Source: Fodinibius sp052060035
GTDB lineage: Bacteria; Bacteroidota; Rhodothermia; Balneolales; Balneolaceae
NCBI RefSeq assembly: GCF_052060035.1
Contig: NZ_JBPOEA010000004.1
Location: forward strand, 1-64,000
Direction of reading: 5' to 3'
Length of the DNA stretch: 64,000 bases
The notes under the pieces are model-generated. The model worked only from the letters and a program-made list of their open reading frames with translations. It was not told the DNA's origin and did not search any database. Shown one piece after another: positions 25,156 to 34,500 of this stretch. The first letter of the stretch is position 1, and every line of letters starts with the position of its first letter. Made by a program: the position numbers and the translations under genes.

Positions 25156-26097
25156 ATGAAGAAAACTGTTTTTATATCATCAACTTATCTTGATCTGAAG
25201 GATTATCGTTCTGAAGTATGGGAACTTTTAAATTCCAATTATGATGTTGACATCAAGGGTATGGAAGATTTTGGTGCTAGAACGGAATCACCACTTGAAA
25301 CTTGTCTTTCTGAGGTAGATCAATCTGATATCTATGTTGGTTTAGTTGGGGTTCGCTTAGGTTCAATAAATGAAGATAAGGGCAAATCATATACACAACT
25401 TGAATATGAAAGAGCAGTTGAAAAAGGAAAAGAAATATTAATTTACCTAATCGACGAAGAAAATGCGAAAGTGTCCCCCAATCTAGTTGATAAAGAAAAC
25501 AAGCATGTTAAACTTAAATCGTTTAAGGATAAGCTAAAGAAGTCACATACTGTTGATTTTTTTGTTAACGAAAATGATTTAGTTAAAAAATTAGAAAGAA
25601 AGTTTGATGAATTGCTTGAAATTAAAACAGAATCACATGAGCTGAAAGATGAAATACAATTCTCTAAAAAAGTAATAGACGAATTTTTTCTATTCCCAAA
25701 GTCTAGATCAGGTCAAGAAATAAAACTTAGAGTAAAATTTGATTCCAATTACTATCCAGCTTCTAAAGATATTTGCAATTCTTTCAATAAAAATTACGGT
25801 AGTACTGTCATAATGAACTTAGAAGTAAGAGCTCCCGAAAATGGTAATAAGCTAGATAAAATTTTAGTCAATCATGAGCAATTTAAAAAGGTAAAAGACA
25901 TAATCGGGAAAGAGATTGATATTTATACAAATCTTTTATTCACCGAAAATACAATCAATAAATTTAGAGCCTATTTTGTAAGGGAAGAAAAAGGTTATTC
26001 GTCCTTAATGACAACAATTGCAGTCAATCCTTTGATGCAAAAGGAAGTAAATGAAAGAGAGGGTACTCTTATCCTCTCTTTAAATGAGGTAATCTAA
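25156..26097 (+). CDS. Cassette 13: DUF4062-domain protein
   Basis: The 313-residue protein begins KKTVFISSTYLDLKDYR and continues GARTESPLETCLSEVDQSDIYVGLVGVRLGS and SYTQLEYERAVEKGKEILIYL, the DUF4062 pattern. DUF4062 is TIR-like and often forms the N-terminal effector part of NTPase defence proteins; here it is joined only to a helical C-terminal domain of about 170 residues that was not recognised. It is the last gene in the array; the attC after it is not intact. Confidence 0.78.
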   Translation: MKKTVFISSTYLDLKDYRSEVWELLNSNYDVDIKGMEDFGARTESPLETCLSEVDQSDIYVGLVGVRLGSINEDKGKSYTQLEYERAVEKGKEILIYLIDEENAKVSPNLVDKENKHVKLKSFKDKLKKSHTVDFFVNENDLVKKLERKFDELLEIKTESHELKDEIQFSKKVIDEFFLFPKSRSGQEIKLRVKFDSNYYPASKDICNSFNKNYGSTVIMNLEVRAPENGNKLDKILVNHEQFKKVKDIIGKEIDIYTNLLFTENTINKFRAYFVREEKGYSSLMTTIAVNPLMQKEVNEREGTLILSLNEVI

Positions 26098-26232
26098 AAT
26101 ATTTATCCCGGGCCATAATTCGGTTATACCTCTATCTGCTTAAATAGATCAAAGCTACTTTCTAAGAATATTTATCAAAAGATTGGCTTTACTTTATTAA
26201 AAAGTATGTAATTACACGAATTATAATCGGCA
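26098..26232 (+). repeat. Decayed 3' end of cassette array
   Basis: After the last cassette gene, TAAAATA (26095-26101) still matches the complement of the cassette start, but the following bases read TTTATC instead of CCTAAC, and no L' or R' box could be placed with confidence. A CGGTTATACC at 26121-26130 may be a remnant. The rest shows no gene. Confidence 0.4.
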
Positions 26233-26478
26233 ATGGATTACGACAAAGAAAAAGTTGATGAGATAGTACTTGCGTTATTGTGGCTAACAACTTTTAATGA
26301 AAAATCTGAGACTCGGGCTTGGAAGGGACAAAGCTGGGAACACCTGAACCGACTCTACGAAAAAGGATTTATTGGCAATCCGAAAAGCAAAGCGAAATCT
26401 GTTATAGTAACGGAAGAAGGAGAAAAGCGTTCCAAAGCATTGTTTGACCAATATTTCGGGATGGAAAACGCTAATTAA
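26233..26478 (+). CDS. DUF6429-family small protein
   Basis: The 81-residue protein has ALLWLTTFNE, AWKGQSWEHLNRLYEKGFIGNP and KSVIVTEEGEKRS, the full DUF6429 pattern, which looks like a short winged-helix. Members are small, conserved and of unknown job. It is not part of an intact cassette and lies about 100 bases before lexA on the same strand. Confidence 0.75.
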   Translation: MDYDKEKVDEIVLALLWLTTFNEKSETRAWKGQSWEHLNRLYEKGFIGNPKSKAKSVIVTEEGEKRSKALFDQYFGMENAN

Positions 26479-26553
26479 CTATCAATCGTAATAAATAGGT
26501 TTGTTTTGACTAATCCAGCCTTGGTGATTGCCTGTCTGATATAAACCCCTTAA

Positions 26554-26575
26554 TTTATGTGCGAACACACATAAA
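26554..26575. promoter_or_regulatory. LexA box upstream of lexA
   Basis: Perfect 8-base arms TTTATGTG and CACATAAA enclose six bases (CGAACA), ending five bases before the lexA ATG. The same arms-and-spacing design is found between yedK and dinB. Its place fits autorepression of lexA. Confidence 0.8.
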
Positions 26576-26580
26576 TAACT

Positions 26581-27231
26581 ATGGGCAAACTTACTAATAA
26601 ACAACAGCAGTTTTACGATACGCTGATAACTTATGTCCGCAAGCACTTTCGCTGGCCGACGTATAAAGAATTGGCTGGCCGCCTTGGTTTTAGTTCGGAA
26701 AACAGCATAACACAGTATTATAATGCCCTTGTAAGCAAACAGTTTCTTAAAAAGGATAGCCAGGGAAATTATACCTTTACAAATCCGACTGATGTTTGGA
26801 TGACCCGGGATGAGGAGCAAGGGAGTCGTTCAATACCGATCTTAGGAGAGATCACTGCGGGCACAATGGAAGAAGCCATAGAAGCCGATTTAGGTCACAT
26901 TACGATTGGTGATTTCTTTCCCAATGCCTCCAACGTATTTGGACTTCGGGTAAAAGGCGATAGCATGAAAGACTTAGGGATCTCAACTGGAGACAAGGTT
27001 ATTCTATCCAAAACGGAACTCAGAGATGGGGAAGTAGGTGCCGTATTGTATGATGGGAATACAACCCTAAAGCGAGCGCATATGCGAAGTGATGGTGTTC
27101 GCCTGGAACCGGCCAACCCCGATCATGACGATATCATCATCGAGCCTGGGGAATTTGAAGAGGTTCGCGTGTTGGGCAAGTACTTGGGGCATATCAGCGA
27201 AGATGGACTGGTGAAAGCCTCCTACAATTAA
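26581..27231 (+). CDS. lexA: LexA-type SOS repressor
   Basis: The 216-residue protein has an N-terminal winged helix (1-65), the A93-G94 self-cleavage site in ILGEITAGT, S128 in VKGDSMKD and K164 in TTLKR, so the Ser-Lys dyad is intact. It should repress SOS genes and cleave itself with RecA. The adjacent operator suggests autoregulation. It sits between the cassette array and the yedK/dinB pair, in an element rather than chromosomal context, so a second chromosomal lexA may exist. A phage-type repressor is less likely because the DNA-binding end is LexA-like. Confidence 0.88.
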   Translation: MGKLTNKQQQFYDTLITYVRKHFRWPTYKELAGRLGFSSENSITQYYNALVSKQFLKKDSQGNYTFTNPTDVWMTRDEEQGSRSIPILGEITAGTMEEAIEADLGHITIGDFFPNASNVFGLRVKGDSMKDLGISTGDKVILSKTELRDGEVGAVLYDGNTTLKRAHMRSDGVRLEPANPDHDDIIIEPGEFEEVRVLGKYLGHISEDGLVKASYN

Positions 27232-27539
27232 TCCAACAGCATGCCCGCTTCCTCATAGACTAAATACCAGCCTACCTTTCGAGTGTCAAAGACAATATCC
27301 AGGTAGCGGTCATCTTTGGTTTGGAGCGTGATATGAATCTGCTTGTGACCATGGCCGACCGGCTCTTCGTGGCATTTGCGGATCTTCTGGACGTGGTGGA
27401 CCTGTCCGTTTTGGCGCTTGATGCGAATTGGCTGCAGGCGTTTGGTTATTCCGTTTTGCTTGTCGGCAAAGGAAGCCACCGTTGTAATGACAATCAGCGG
27501 TTCAGGCTCTTTCGTGCTATTTGAACTATTCCCACTCAT
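27228..27539 (-). CDS. Small hypothetical protein downstream of yedK
   Basis: The 103-residue protein is basic and mostly beta-strand, with no signal peptide. Its ATG lies inside the end of yedK (14-base overlap), so the two are co-transcribed, and its stop overlaps the lexA stop on the other strand. The family was not recognised. Being in the LexA-controlled transcript suggests a part in the damage response. Confidence 0.55.
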   Translation of the reverse strand: MSGNSSNSTKEPEPLIVITTVASFADKQNGITKRLQPIRIKRQNGQVHHVQKIRKCHEEPVGHGHKQIHITLQTKDDRYLDIVFDTRKVGWYLVYEEAGMLLD

Positions 27540-28224
27540 CGACCTCTTCGATTAGCTCCGGATCATTATTGCGTACAGAATTCACTTTTTGTGAAACCGG
27601 ATACCGGTACATGCCATCGTCGGGATACGGTTCAAATACCCCCGATTCTTTAATGACTTTGGTATTCTGATTCTCCGGATCCAGCCACCAGTCAAAATCT
27701 TCTAAAGTTAGAATTACCGGCATGCGTGGCTTGCTGTTGTGGACCTCTCCGACGGTTTCGTTGTTATCGGTAGTGATAATCGTAAACGATGGAATGGTCT
27801 TGCTTCCATCTTCTGATTCCCAAACATAATACAGGCCCGCGAAGGGGACGATTTCGCTGTCTTTCAGCCGAAAAGCGTAGGGATAGGAATTCCCGTCCTT
27901 TTTACGCCATTCATAAAACCCCGAGGCCGGTACAATGCACCGGTACTTTTGAAAGGATTTCTTGTACGCTCCATGGGAGTCTACTTTCTCCTTCCGGGCA
28001 TTGATGTATGGATACTTCGGTTTTCCTTCTTTTTCATAGGGTGGAACCAATCCCCAGCGAAACATCTCCATGCTTCGCTCTCCATTGCGTTGCAAAATGA
28101 TCGGATTCTGCGTAGTCGGTGCCACGTTAAAGTTCGGCAGTATCTCGTCAATATCGAACGGAACCTCGAACATATCCTTGCAGGCCTCCTGAAATCTGAT
28201 GTCTCTCCAATATCGTCCGCACAT
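27526..28224 (-). CDS. yedK: SRAP/YedK-type abasic-site protein
   Basis: The 232-residue protein starts MCGRYWRD; after Met removal Cys2 is the residue that links to abasic sites in single-stranded DNA. Other family motifs are present: NFNVAPTTQ, FRWGLVPP, INARKEKV, RCIVPASGFYEWRK with the active Glu, and NSKPRMPVIL. The length fits YedK/HMCES. It is transcribed away from dinB from a shared promoter region holding a LexA box. Confidence 0.92.
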   Translation of the reverse strand: MCGRYWRDIRFQEACKDMFEVPFDIDEILPNFNVAPTTQNPIILQRNGERSMEMFRWGLVPPYEKEGKPKYPYINARKEKVDSHGAYKKSFQKYRCIVPASGFYEWRKKDGNSYPYAFRLKDSEIVPFAGLYYVWESEDGSKTIPSFTIITTDNNETVGEVHNSKPRMPVILTLEDFDWWLDPENQNTKVIKESGVFEPYPDDGMYRYPVSQKVNSVRNNDPELIEEVDEWE

Positions 28225-28260
28225 AACACTCCTGTTTGATTATTGTTGGCGACTTTGTAA

Positions 28261-28282
28261 TATATGTGTAAACACACATATA
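28261..28282. promoter_or_regulatory. LexA box between yedK and dinB
   Basis: Arms TATATGTG and CACATATA enclose six bases (TAAACA). It is the same 8-6-8 design as at 26554 and shares TATGTG/CACATA and the AACA in the spacer. Lying between two divergent genes, it can control both. Confidence 0.8.
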
Positions 28283-28314
28283 TAATATAGCTTCTTTTTA
28301 CTGGTGCTGTCAAT

Positions 28315-29673
28315 ATGAATTCCCCTGATTTTAATCATCTTCCCGAACTGCCGGATCCCGGTCGCTACCAACTAAATAAGAATGTTCACAATATCACTCG
28401 GTACCAAACTATTGCTGCCGACATGCAGCATCCGGGGAACTCTCCGCGCCTGTATGTGCACGTAGATATGAATGCCTTTTACGCACAGGTCGAACAGTTG
28501 TGCTATAACCTGTACGGCATGCCGGTGGTCGTAGGCGGATGGCGCAAGCCGGACGGGACGGTAAAAGGGATTGTGGCGACCAGTTCCTATGAGGCCCGGG
28601 CGTGGGGCGTGAAGACTGGCATGAGCGCGTTAGAAGCCTATAAGCTTTGCCCGCATGTAATCTTCAAGCAAGTGGACTACGAGAAGTACCGGGCATTCAG
28701 CAAACGGATTAAAAGCGTTCTGGACACTTTTTCCCCAGACGTGGAAGCCTACAGCATGGACGAGTATTTCCTGGATATTACGTGGAAGCTCGATGAATCT
28801 TATGAGCAATTGGTTGAATTCGCGTGGGCGATGAAGGAAGCTATTTATGAGGAAACCAACCTTCGATGCAGTGTAGGAATATCGACTTCAAAAACCTATT
28901 CCAAACTGGCCTCGGATTTGGAGAAACCGGATGGATTAACGGTATTAGCAGAGGAGGAAGAAATTAAAGACAAGATATGGCCGCTGACGGTGGATGAAGT
29001 CTGGGGCATTGGCAGTCGGCGGTATGCGAAAATCAAAGGCCGAGGCATTACCACTATAGGTGAAGCTATCGCTCGGGGCTATCCGCTTTTTCAGAAGCTG
29101 TTTGGAAAATACTTCGGCAAGATGCTTTGGGAAACCGTGGCTGGGAAGGACAGAGCAATCGTAAGCGATGATACTGAATATATTCCCGAGCGCGTCTCTT
29201 ACGGGCATACCTTTTCTACCTGGACCGATGACCCGTGGAAGGTGGCCGGAGAGTTTGCCAAAGCTACAAAACAGGTCTGCTACCGACTGCGAGGATACGG
29301 CAAGAAGTCCGACAAATATTTTGGAAATGTCCGCTTTCAAGGGCAAGAGAAAGAAGGATTCTCCTTTACGTTTCGAGCTCCGGGACTGACAAATTTAGAT
29401 GGATACGTACTGCGAAACTGTCTGCAGAAAGTGTTGCCCATGCTGTTTTACTGCAAAGACCAAGGAAAGAAGTTTCGGGCGATTATGCTGGGTACAACCG
29501 AACTGAATATGACAACACAAGCGGAACTGTTTTTCCAGGAGAATCCTAAAGTACAGCGCATGTACCAGGCTATGGACTATATTAATAATCGGTTTGGATT
29601 AGATACCATTGATCACGGTATTGCTCAATTTGACGTGAAAGGGAATACGCATTTTAAGGAGCGGTCGATGTGA
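28315..29673 (+). CDS. dinB: Y-family DNA polymerase (Pol IV-like)
   Basis: The 452-residue protein has HVDMNAFYAQVEQ (first metal Asp), GIVATSSYEARAWGVKTGMSALEAYKLCP, and YSMDEYFLDIT holding the catalytic Asp-Glu. A helix-hairpin-helix-like part (VWGIGSRRYAKIKGRGITTIGE) and a little-finger domain follow. The N-terminal 40 residues before the polymerase core are unusual. It replicates past DNA lesions, error-prone. LexA control is supported by the palindrome in front. A self-borne polymerase may help the element replicate damaged DNA. Confidence 0.9.
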   Translation: MNSPDFNHLPELPDPGRYQLNKNVHNITRYQTIAADMQHPGNSPRLYVHVDMNAFYAQVEQLCYNLYGMPVVVGGWRKPDGTVKGIVATSSYEARAWGVKTGMSALEAYKLCPHVIFKQVDYEKYRAFSKRIKSVLDTFSPDVEAYSMDEYFLDITWKLDESYEQLVEFAWAMKEAIYEETNLRCSVGISTSKTYSKLASDLEKPDGLTVLAEEEEIKDKIWPLTVDEVWGIGSRRYAKIKGRGITTIGEAIARGYPLFQKLFGKYFGKMLWETVAGKDRAIVSDDTEYIPERVSYGHTFSTWTDDPWKVAGEFAKATKQVCYRLRGYGKKSDKYFGNVRFQGQEKEGFSFTFRAPGLTNLDGYVLRNCLQKVLPMLFYCKDQGKKFRAIMLGTTELNMTTQAELFFQENPKVQRMYQAMDYINNRFGLDTIDHGIAQFDVKGNTHFKERSM

Positions 29674-29731
29674 ATACCTTAAATAGTTTATGTAGATTAA
29701 AAACTTCCTTTAAAATAGAATATAGGGTCTT

Positions 29732-31285
29732 ATGAGTGGTGAGAATTTGAATTTTGATGAATTGAGAAAGATTGACTCTTTGTCTGATTACAATATTGAT
29801 CAAGCTATTCAAATAATAGGTAGCTTAGGTGACTTTTCATATGATAGGAATTCTCTGAAGGGTATAAAACATGCTCTGTCACTGAGTGAGCAAATAAAAG
29901 ATAAACCACTAAATGACGTGCAGGAGGCTTATTTTCATTACACTATTGGAAATTTATGGTCTTATAAGCATAAGATAGAAAATCCAAAGGAGCAGAATAA
30001 ATGGCCTTGGGAATCCGAAGAATTTGAAAAAATTATTATTAATCTTCGAAAAGCTCTTCACCTTTTAAAGCAAAACAGATATAAAGAGAAGTATTATTAC
30101 TGTCAGATTAATACGAACCTTGGCAATCATCTCTCCCATCTTGGTCGGATAATAGGTGCTGTCGAATATTGGAATGAATGTATCCAAGTTGATGAAAATT
30201 TTGGAATGGCTCTTGGCAATTTGGGCCACGGATTAATGCAATATTCAAGAATTGTTTATGATAAGGGCCACAAAGCTATCCTTCTTAAAGTAGCTTATGA
30301 CCATTTAAATAAAGCATTAAAACTGAATATCACGGTTGAAGCACTTAAGGGATTTAAGAAATGCATAAAACATATTACCTCAATATTAGATGAGGACTTT
30401 TTGGAAGAAGAATCTACGTTGGATAATTGGGATTTAGGAGACACAGAAAGTGAAAAAATATATAGAAGGTGGGTTTTAGAAAAAAATCTTTTTTTAAATC
30501 CTTTAAATGATATTGGTTCTCACACCATTGCTGCTAGAGATATTTTGCATTTACCCAATATTGTTACTGATATAGAAACTAATCCTTTTCACCATGGCTT
30601 ATTTAACGTTATAAAACAAGAATTTATATCTGCAAGATATCTATTTTATGAATCAGACATAACTGAAAAAAATAATGAGATTCATTTTTCGGATAAGGAT
30701 AATCTACTTTATGATACATTGGATTATTCGTGTCATTCGTTATCGGTTGAAAAAATGAAGGTTGCCTATGAAAGTGCCTACTCCACCTTCGATAAAATAG
30801 CCTTTTTTATAAACGAATACTTCAACTTAGGAATACCCGAAAGAAGGGTGAGCTTTCGTACTGTTTGGTATAAAAATGATAGACTTAGAGATGAATTTGC
30901 TCAAAATAAAAACTGGCCTCTTAGAGGACTTTATTGGTTAAGCAAAGATTTTTTTGAAAATAACAAAGAGTTTAAAGAATGTTTAGAACCCGATGCCCAG
31001 AAGCTTAATGAAATAAGAAACCATCTTGAACATAAATATCTTAAGGTTCATCTATTTGCTGGGGCTATGACTTCTACTTATTCGTCTGATGATTTGGCAT
31101 ATTCAATATCAAGATCCGAATTGCATGCCAAAACGCTAAGAATTTTAAAATTATCAAGAGCTGCTATAATGTACCTTTCGTTTGCAGTTCATGTTGAAGA
31201 ACAATTTAGAGATAAAGGAAGGGATTCTTCAACAATTTCAGTTCCATTACCCCTGACTGAATTAATTGAGCATTTGCGTTATTGA
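29732..31285 (+). CDS. TPR protein with LA2681-like HEPN domain
   Basis: The 517-residue protein has helical TPR-like repeats in its first 220 residues (LGNHLSHLGRIIGAVEYWNECIQVDENFGMALGNLG). Near residue 430 it reads NEIRNHLEHKYLKVH, the Arg-x4-His RNase motif of the LA2681 HEPN family. HEPN proteins often cleave RNA during phage defence, with repeats as sensors. It stands alone, AT-rich, between dinB and the restriction enzyme. The family call rests on motif and layout. Confidence 0.65.
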   Translation: MSGENLNFDELRKIDSLSDYNIDQAIQIIGSLGDFSYDRNSLKGIKHALSLSEQIKDKPLNDVQEAYFHYTIGNLWSYKHKIENPKEQNKWPWESEEFEKIIINLRKALHLLKQNRYKEKYYYCQINTNLGNHLSHLGRIIGAVEYWNECIQVDENFGMALGNLGHGLMQYSRIVYDKGHKAILLKVAYDHLNKALKLNITVEALKGFKKCIKHITSILDEDFLEEESTLDNWDLGDTESEKIYRRWVLEKNLFLNPLNDIGSHTIAARDILHLPNIVTDIETNPFHHGLFNVIKQEFISARYLFYESDITEKNNEIHFSDKDNLLYDTLDYSCHSLSVEKMKVAYESAYSTFDKIAFFINEYFNLGIPERRVSFRTVWYKNDRLRDEFAQNKNWPLRGLYWLSKDFFENNKEFKECLEPDAQKLNEIRNHLEHKYLKVHLFAGAMTSTYSSDDLAYSISRSELHAKTLRILKLSRAAIMYLSFAVHVEEQFRDKGRDSSTISVPLPLTELIEHLRY

Positions 31286-31292
31286 GTAAATT

Positions 31293-31463
31293 TTAAAGTT
31301 CTTTAGTTTGGTTATTCGATAATTTGAAATATCTATACAAAAACAATTCAATCTCCAGTAGATCTATAAGTTCAGGTTGGGTCAAGAGTTCCTTCCAAAG
31401 ATCCATTGTCTCCTTTTCTGTCAGTTTCCCTTTCAGGTAATGTGTTATTTTCTTGCTTATCAC
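31293..31463 (-). CDS. Small hypothetical protein (56 aa), anti-sigma-like N-terminus
   Basis: A GTG start at 31463 gives 56 residues, with HYLKGKLTEKETMDLWKELL, a layout like the N-terminus of short anti-sigma or zinc-finger-type proteins in this phylum, but without Cys or His ligands or a membrane helix. It could be a fragment of a larger gene or a small regulator. It is transcribed away from the restriction enzyme gene and fills most of the gap here. Confidence 0.35.
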   Translation of the reverse strand: MISKKITHYLKGKLTEKETMDLWKELLTQPELIDLLEIELFLYRYFKLSNNQTKEL

Positions 31464-31590
31464 TGATCGATTGAATGATTAGGTTTAAAACGTCTGTATA
31501 GTAAGACCATTTTAGAAGTGAATACTTACAGTATATTTAGTTTATTACGATACAAATAGATTTATTTGTTAATCCAATTAGTTGGCTTTT

Positions 31591-34500
31591 ATGCAATTAG
31601 AGACGAAAACACTACGAAAAAGCATTAATAAGGCTTTTCTCAAAGAGACGGTTGATCGTACCTCATTTAATAACTTTAAAGGTGAGCTAAGGCAGTTACT
31701 GGATAAAATTGAAAGTGCTAAAAAGAAAGGTGAGCTGGAAGAGCACTATAAAAAGCCACTAAATACCTTTTTTGAGGAAGTAGGGTTTAAGGAGTACAAT
31801 ATCAATACTAGTGACCGTATTGATCTGGCTATTTATACCGAAGGTAGCGTTGGTGTATTATTTGAGGTGAAAAGTCCTACCCAGAAGCAGGATATGATCA
31901 CCGAAGCTGATTTCAACCGTAAAGCATTACAACAAGCCGTACTTTATTATATAGAACAACGAATAGAAGAAGAAAACACCGATCTAAAACACGTAGTTGT
32001 TACTGATACATTCAACTGGTTTGTCTTTGATGCCCAGGAATTTGAACGTTGTTTTTATAAACCTTCTACACTCAAAAAAGTCTATAAGAGTTGGAAATCT
32101 GATCAGAAGGTTTCCTCCAATAAAGATTTCATGTACAATGAAATTGCCAACTTCATTAAGGAACAAGATACAACACTTCGCGGTCTCCATCTGGATCTAC
32201 AAGAATACGGCAAATTATTGGAAGCTAAGGAAGGCAGTAAGCAGGAAAAGAAGCTTATCCCTCTCTATAAATTCTTTTCACCGATTCATTTGCTCAAAGA
32301 GTCATTTGCCAATGACAGTAATACCCTAAACAGAGAGTTTTACCAAGAATTACTGTATATCCTGGGGTTGGAGGAGGTGAAAGATGGAAGTACCCGATAC
32401 ATTGAACGAGCCAGTAAAGAAAACCGACAACCGGGTTCTCTGATTGAAAATACGATACGAATTATTGAGGCCGAAGATCATCTAAGCCGATTGAATGACC
32501 GGAAAACAAAGTACGGTAGTGACAAAGAAGAGCAACTTTTTAATATTGCTCTGGAACTTGGTATCACGTGGATGAATCGCGTTCTATTTCTTAAGCTCCT
32601 TGAAGCCCAGCTGTATCGATATCACCGGCAGGATAGAAATTTCAAATTTCTGAATCCCCAAACAATAGATGGTTATGATGAGTTAAACAAACTCTTTTTC
32701 CAGGTTTTGGCCCGGAGGGAATCAGAACGTGCAGAAGATGTGAATGAGAAATTCGGTCATATCCCCTATCTGAACAGTTCGTTATTTGACCCTTCTTCTT
32801 TGGAGCATGAAACACTTCGCATTTCTAATTTAGATGATAAGAAAACGCTGCCTGTTTATAATCGAAGTGTTCTGACTGACCAGCGTGGAGATGAGGTTAA
32901 TACTTTACAGTACTTGTTTGAATTTTTGGAAGCGTATGATTTTGCTGCCGAAGGTGGCGAAGAGATTCAAGAAGAGCGAAAGACGTTGATAAATGCTTCG
33001 GTGCTGGGCCTGATATTTGAAAAAATAAACGGTTACAAAGATGGTTCGTACTTTACGCCCGGATTTATTACTGAATATATGGCGCGGGAAACGCTGCGAA
33101 AAGCGGTTATCGATAAGTTTAGTGAATACTGGAATGAAGAGGATCTGACCTTTACCGATGTGTATAACCGTATAGGGAGAAAGCAAGAAGATATAGAAAA
33201 GGCTAATGAGATTGTAAACAGCATCACTATTTGTGATCCTGCTGTAGGATCCGGTCACTTTTTAGTGTCATGTTTGAATGAGTTGCTGGCTATTAAGTCG
33301 GACTTGGGTATTCTGTGTGACAGGGATGGAAAGTTGTTCCACCACGTGAATATAGAGATCGAAAATGACGAGCTGATTGTAACTTGGGGTAACGAAGAAC
33401 TTTTTGAATATGATGTTTCTACCACCTGGCATGGTAAGACCCTGGCTAAACGAAATATTGCATCTGATCGTCAGCGCATCCAAAAAGCCCTGTTTCATGA
33501 AAAGCGCCATATTATAGAGAACTGCCTTTTTGGGGTAGATATTAATCCCAACTCGGTAAAGATATGTCGCCTGCGACTATGGATTGAGCTGCTAAAGAAC
33601 ACCTATTATACCCAAGGCAGTAACTATCGAGAGCTGGAAGTACTCCCCAATATTGATATAAATATTAAAACGGGAAACTCTCTGGTAAACCGGTTCGAGT
33701 TGGGTAGTGATCTGAGTTCGGTATTTAAAGATAGTGATCATTCTTTAGAGGATTATAAAGAGGCAGTTCAGAATTATAAACACTCGGGGGACCGAGCTGA
33801 AAAGCAGCGGTTGCAGAATCTTATCGATGATATAAAAGAGGAGTATAGTACCACATTAACCAATAACCGGCCCATTAATAAAAAGCTTTCAAAGCAGCGT
33901 GGACGTCTGGAGCTTATGCAAAATGCCGATCTGTTTGGAGACAAAAAGTTCACTAAAAAAGAAATCAAAAAGCAGAAGAAAAAAGTAAAAAAACTGGAAA
34001 AACAGAAAGAGGAAGAAGAAAGCGGTGTAATATATAATAATGCCTTTGAGTGGCGCTTTGAGTTCCCAGAGGTGCTTGATGAGGAAGGCGCTTTTAAAGG
34101 TTTTGATGTGGTGATTGGGAATCCACCGTATAAGAACTTAACGAGAAATGTTTTACCATCAGAAATGATGGAATATTTAAAGAAGGAATTTAAATCTATT
34201 AAAAAATCAAATTCGAAGAACTTATTTACTCTTTTTGTTGAGTTTTCTATTGATATACTTCATTCAACAGGGTGGTTGTCAATGATAGTCCCTGAAGGAC
34301 TTTTTCAGACCAGAAGCTATAGTGATTGTGTCGATGTTATGGAAAGCTCTGGTACAATAAAGAGAATAACTTTTATTGAAGGTATGATATTTGAAGAAGC
34401 AACGACTGGAAATTTGATTTTTGAACTAACTAAATATAATGACAATGCTGAAACTGAATATTATGAGTTCGATAAAAACCAACAACTTGATATAAAAGAA

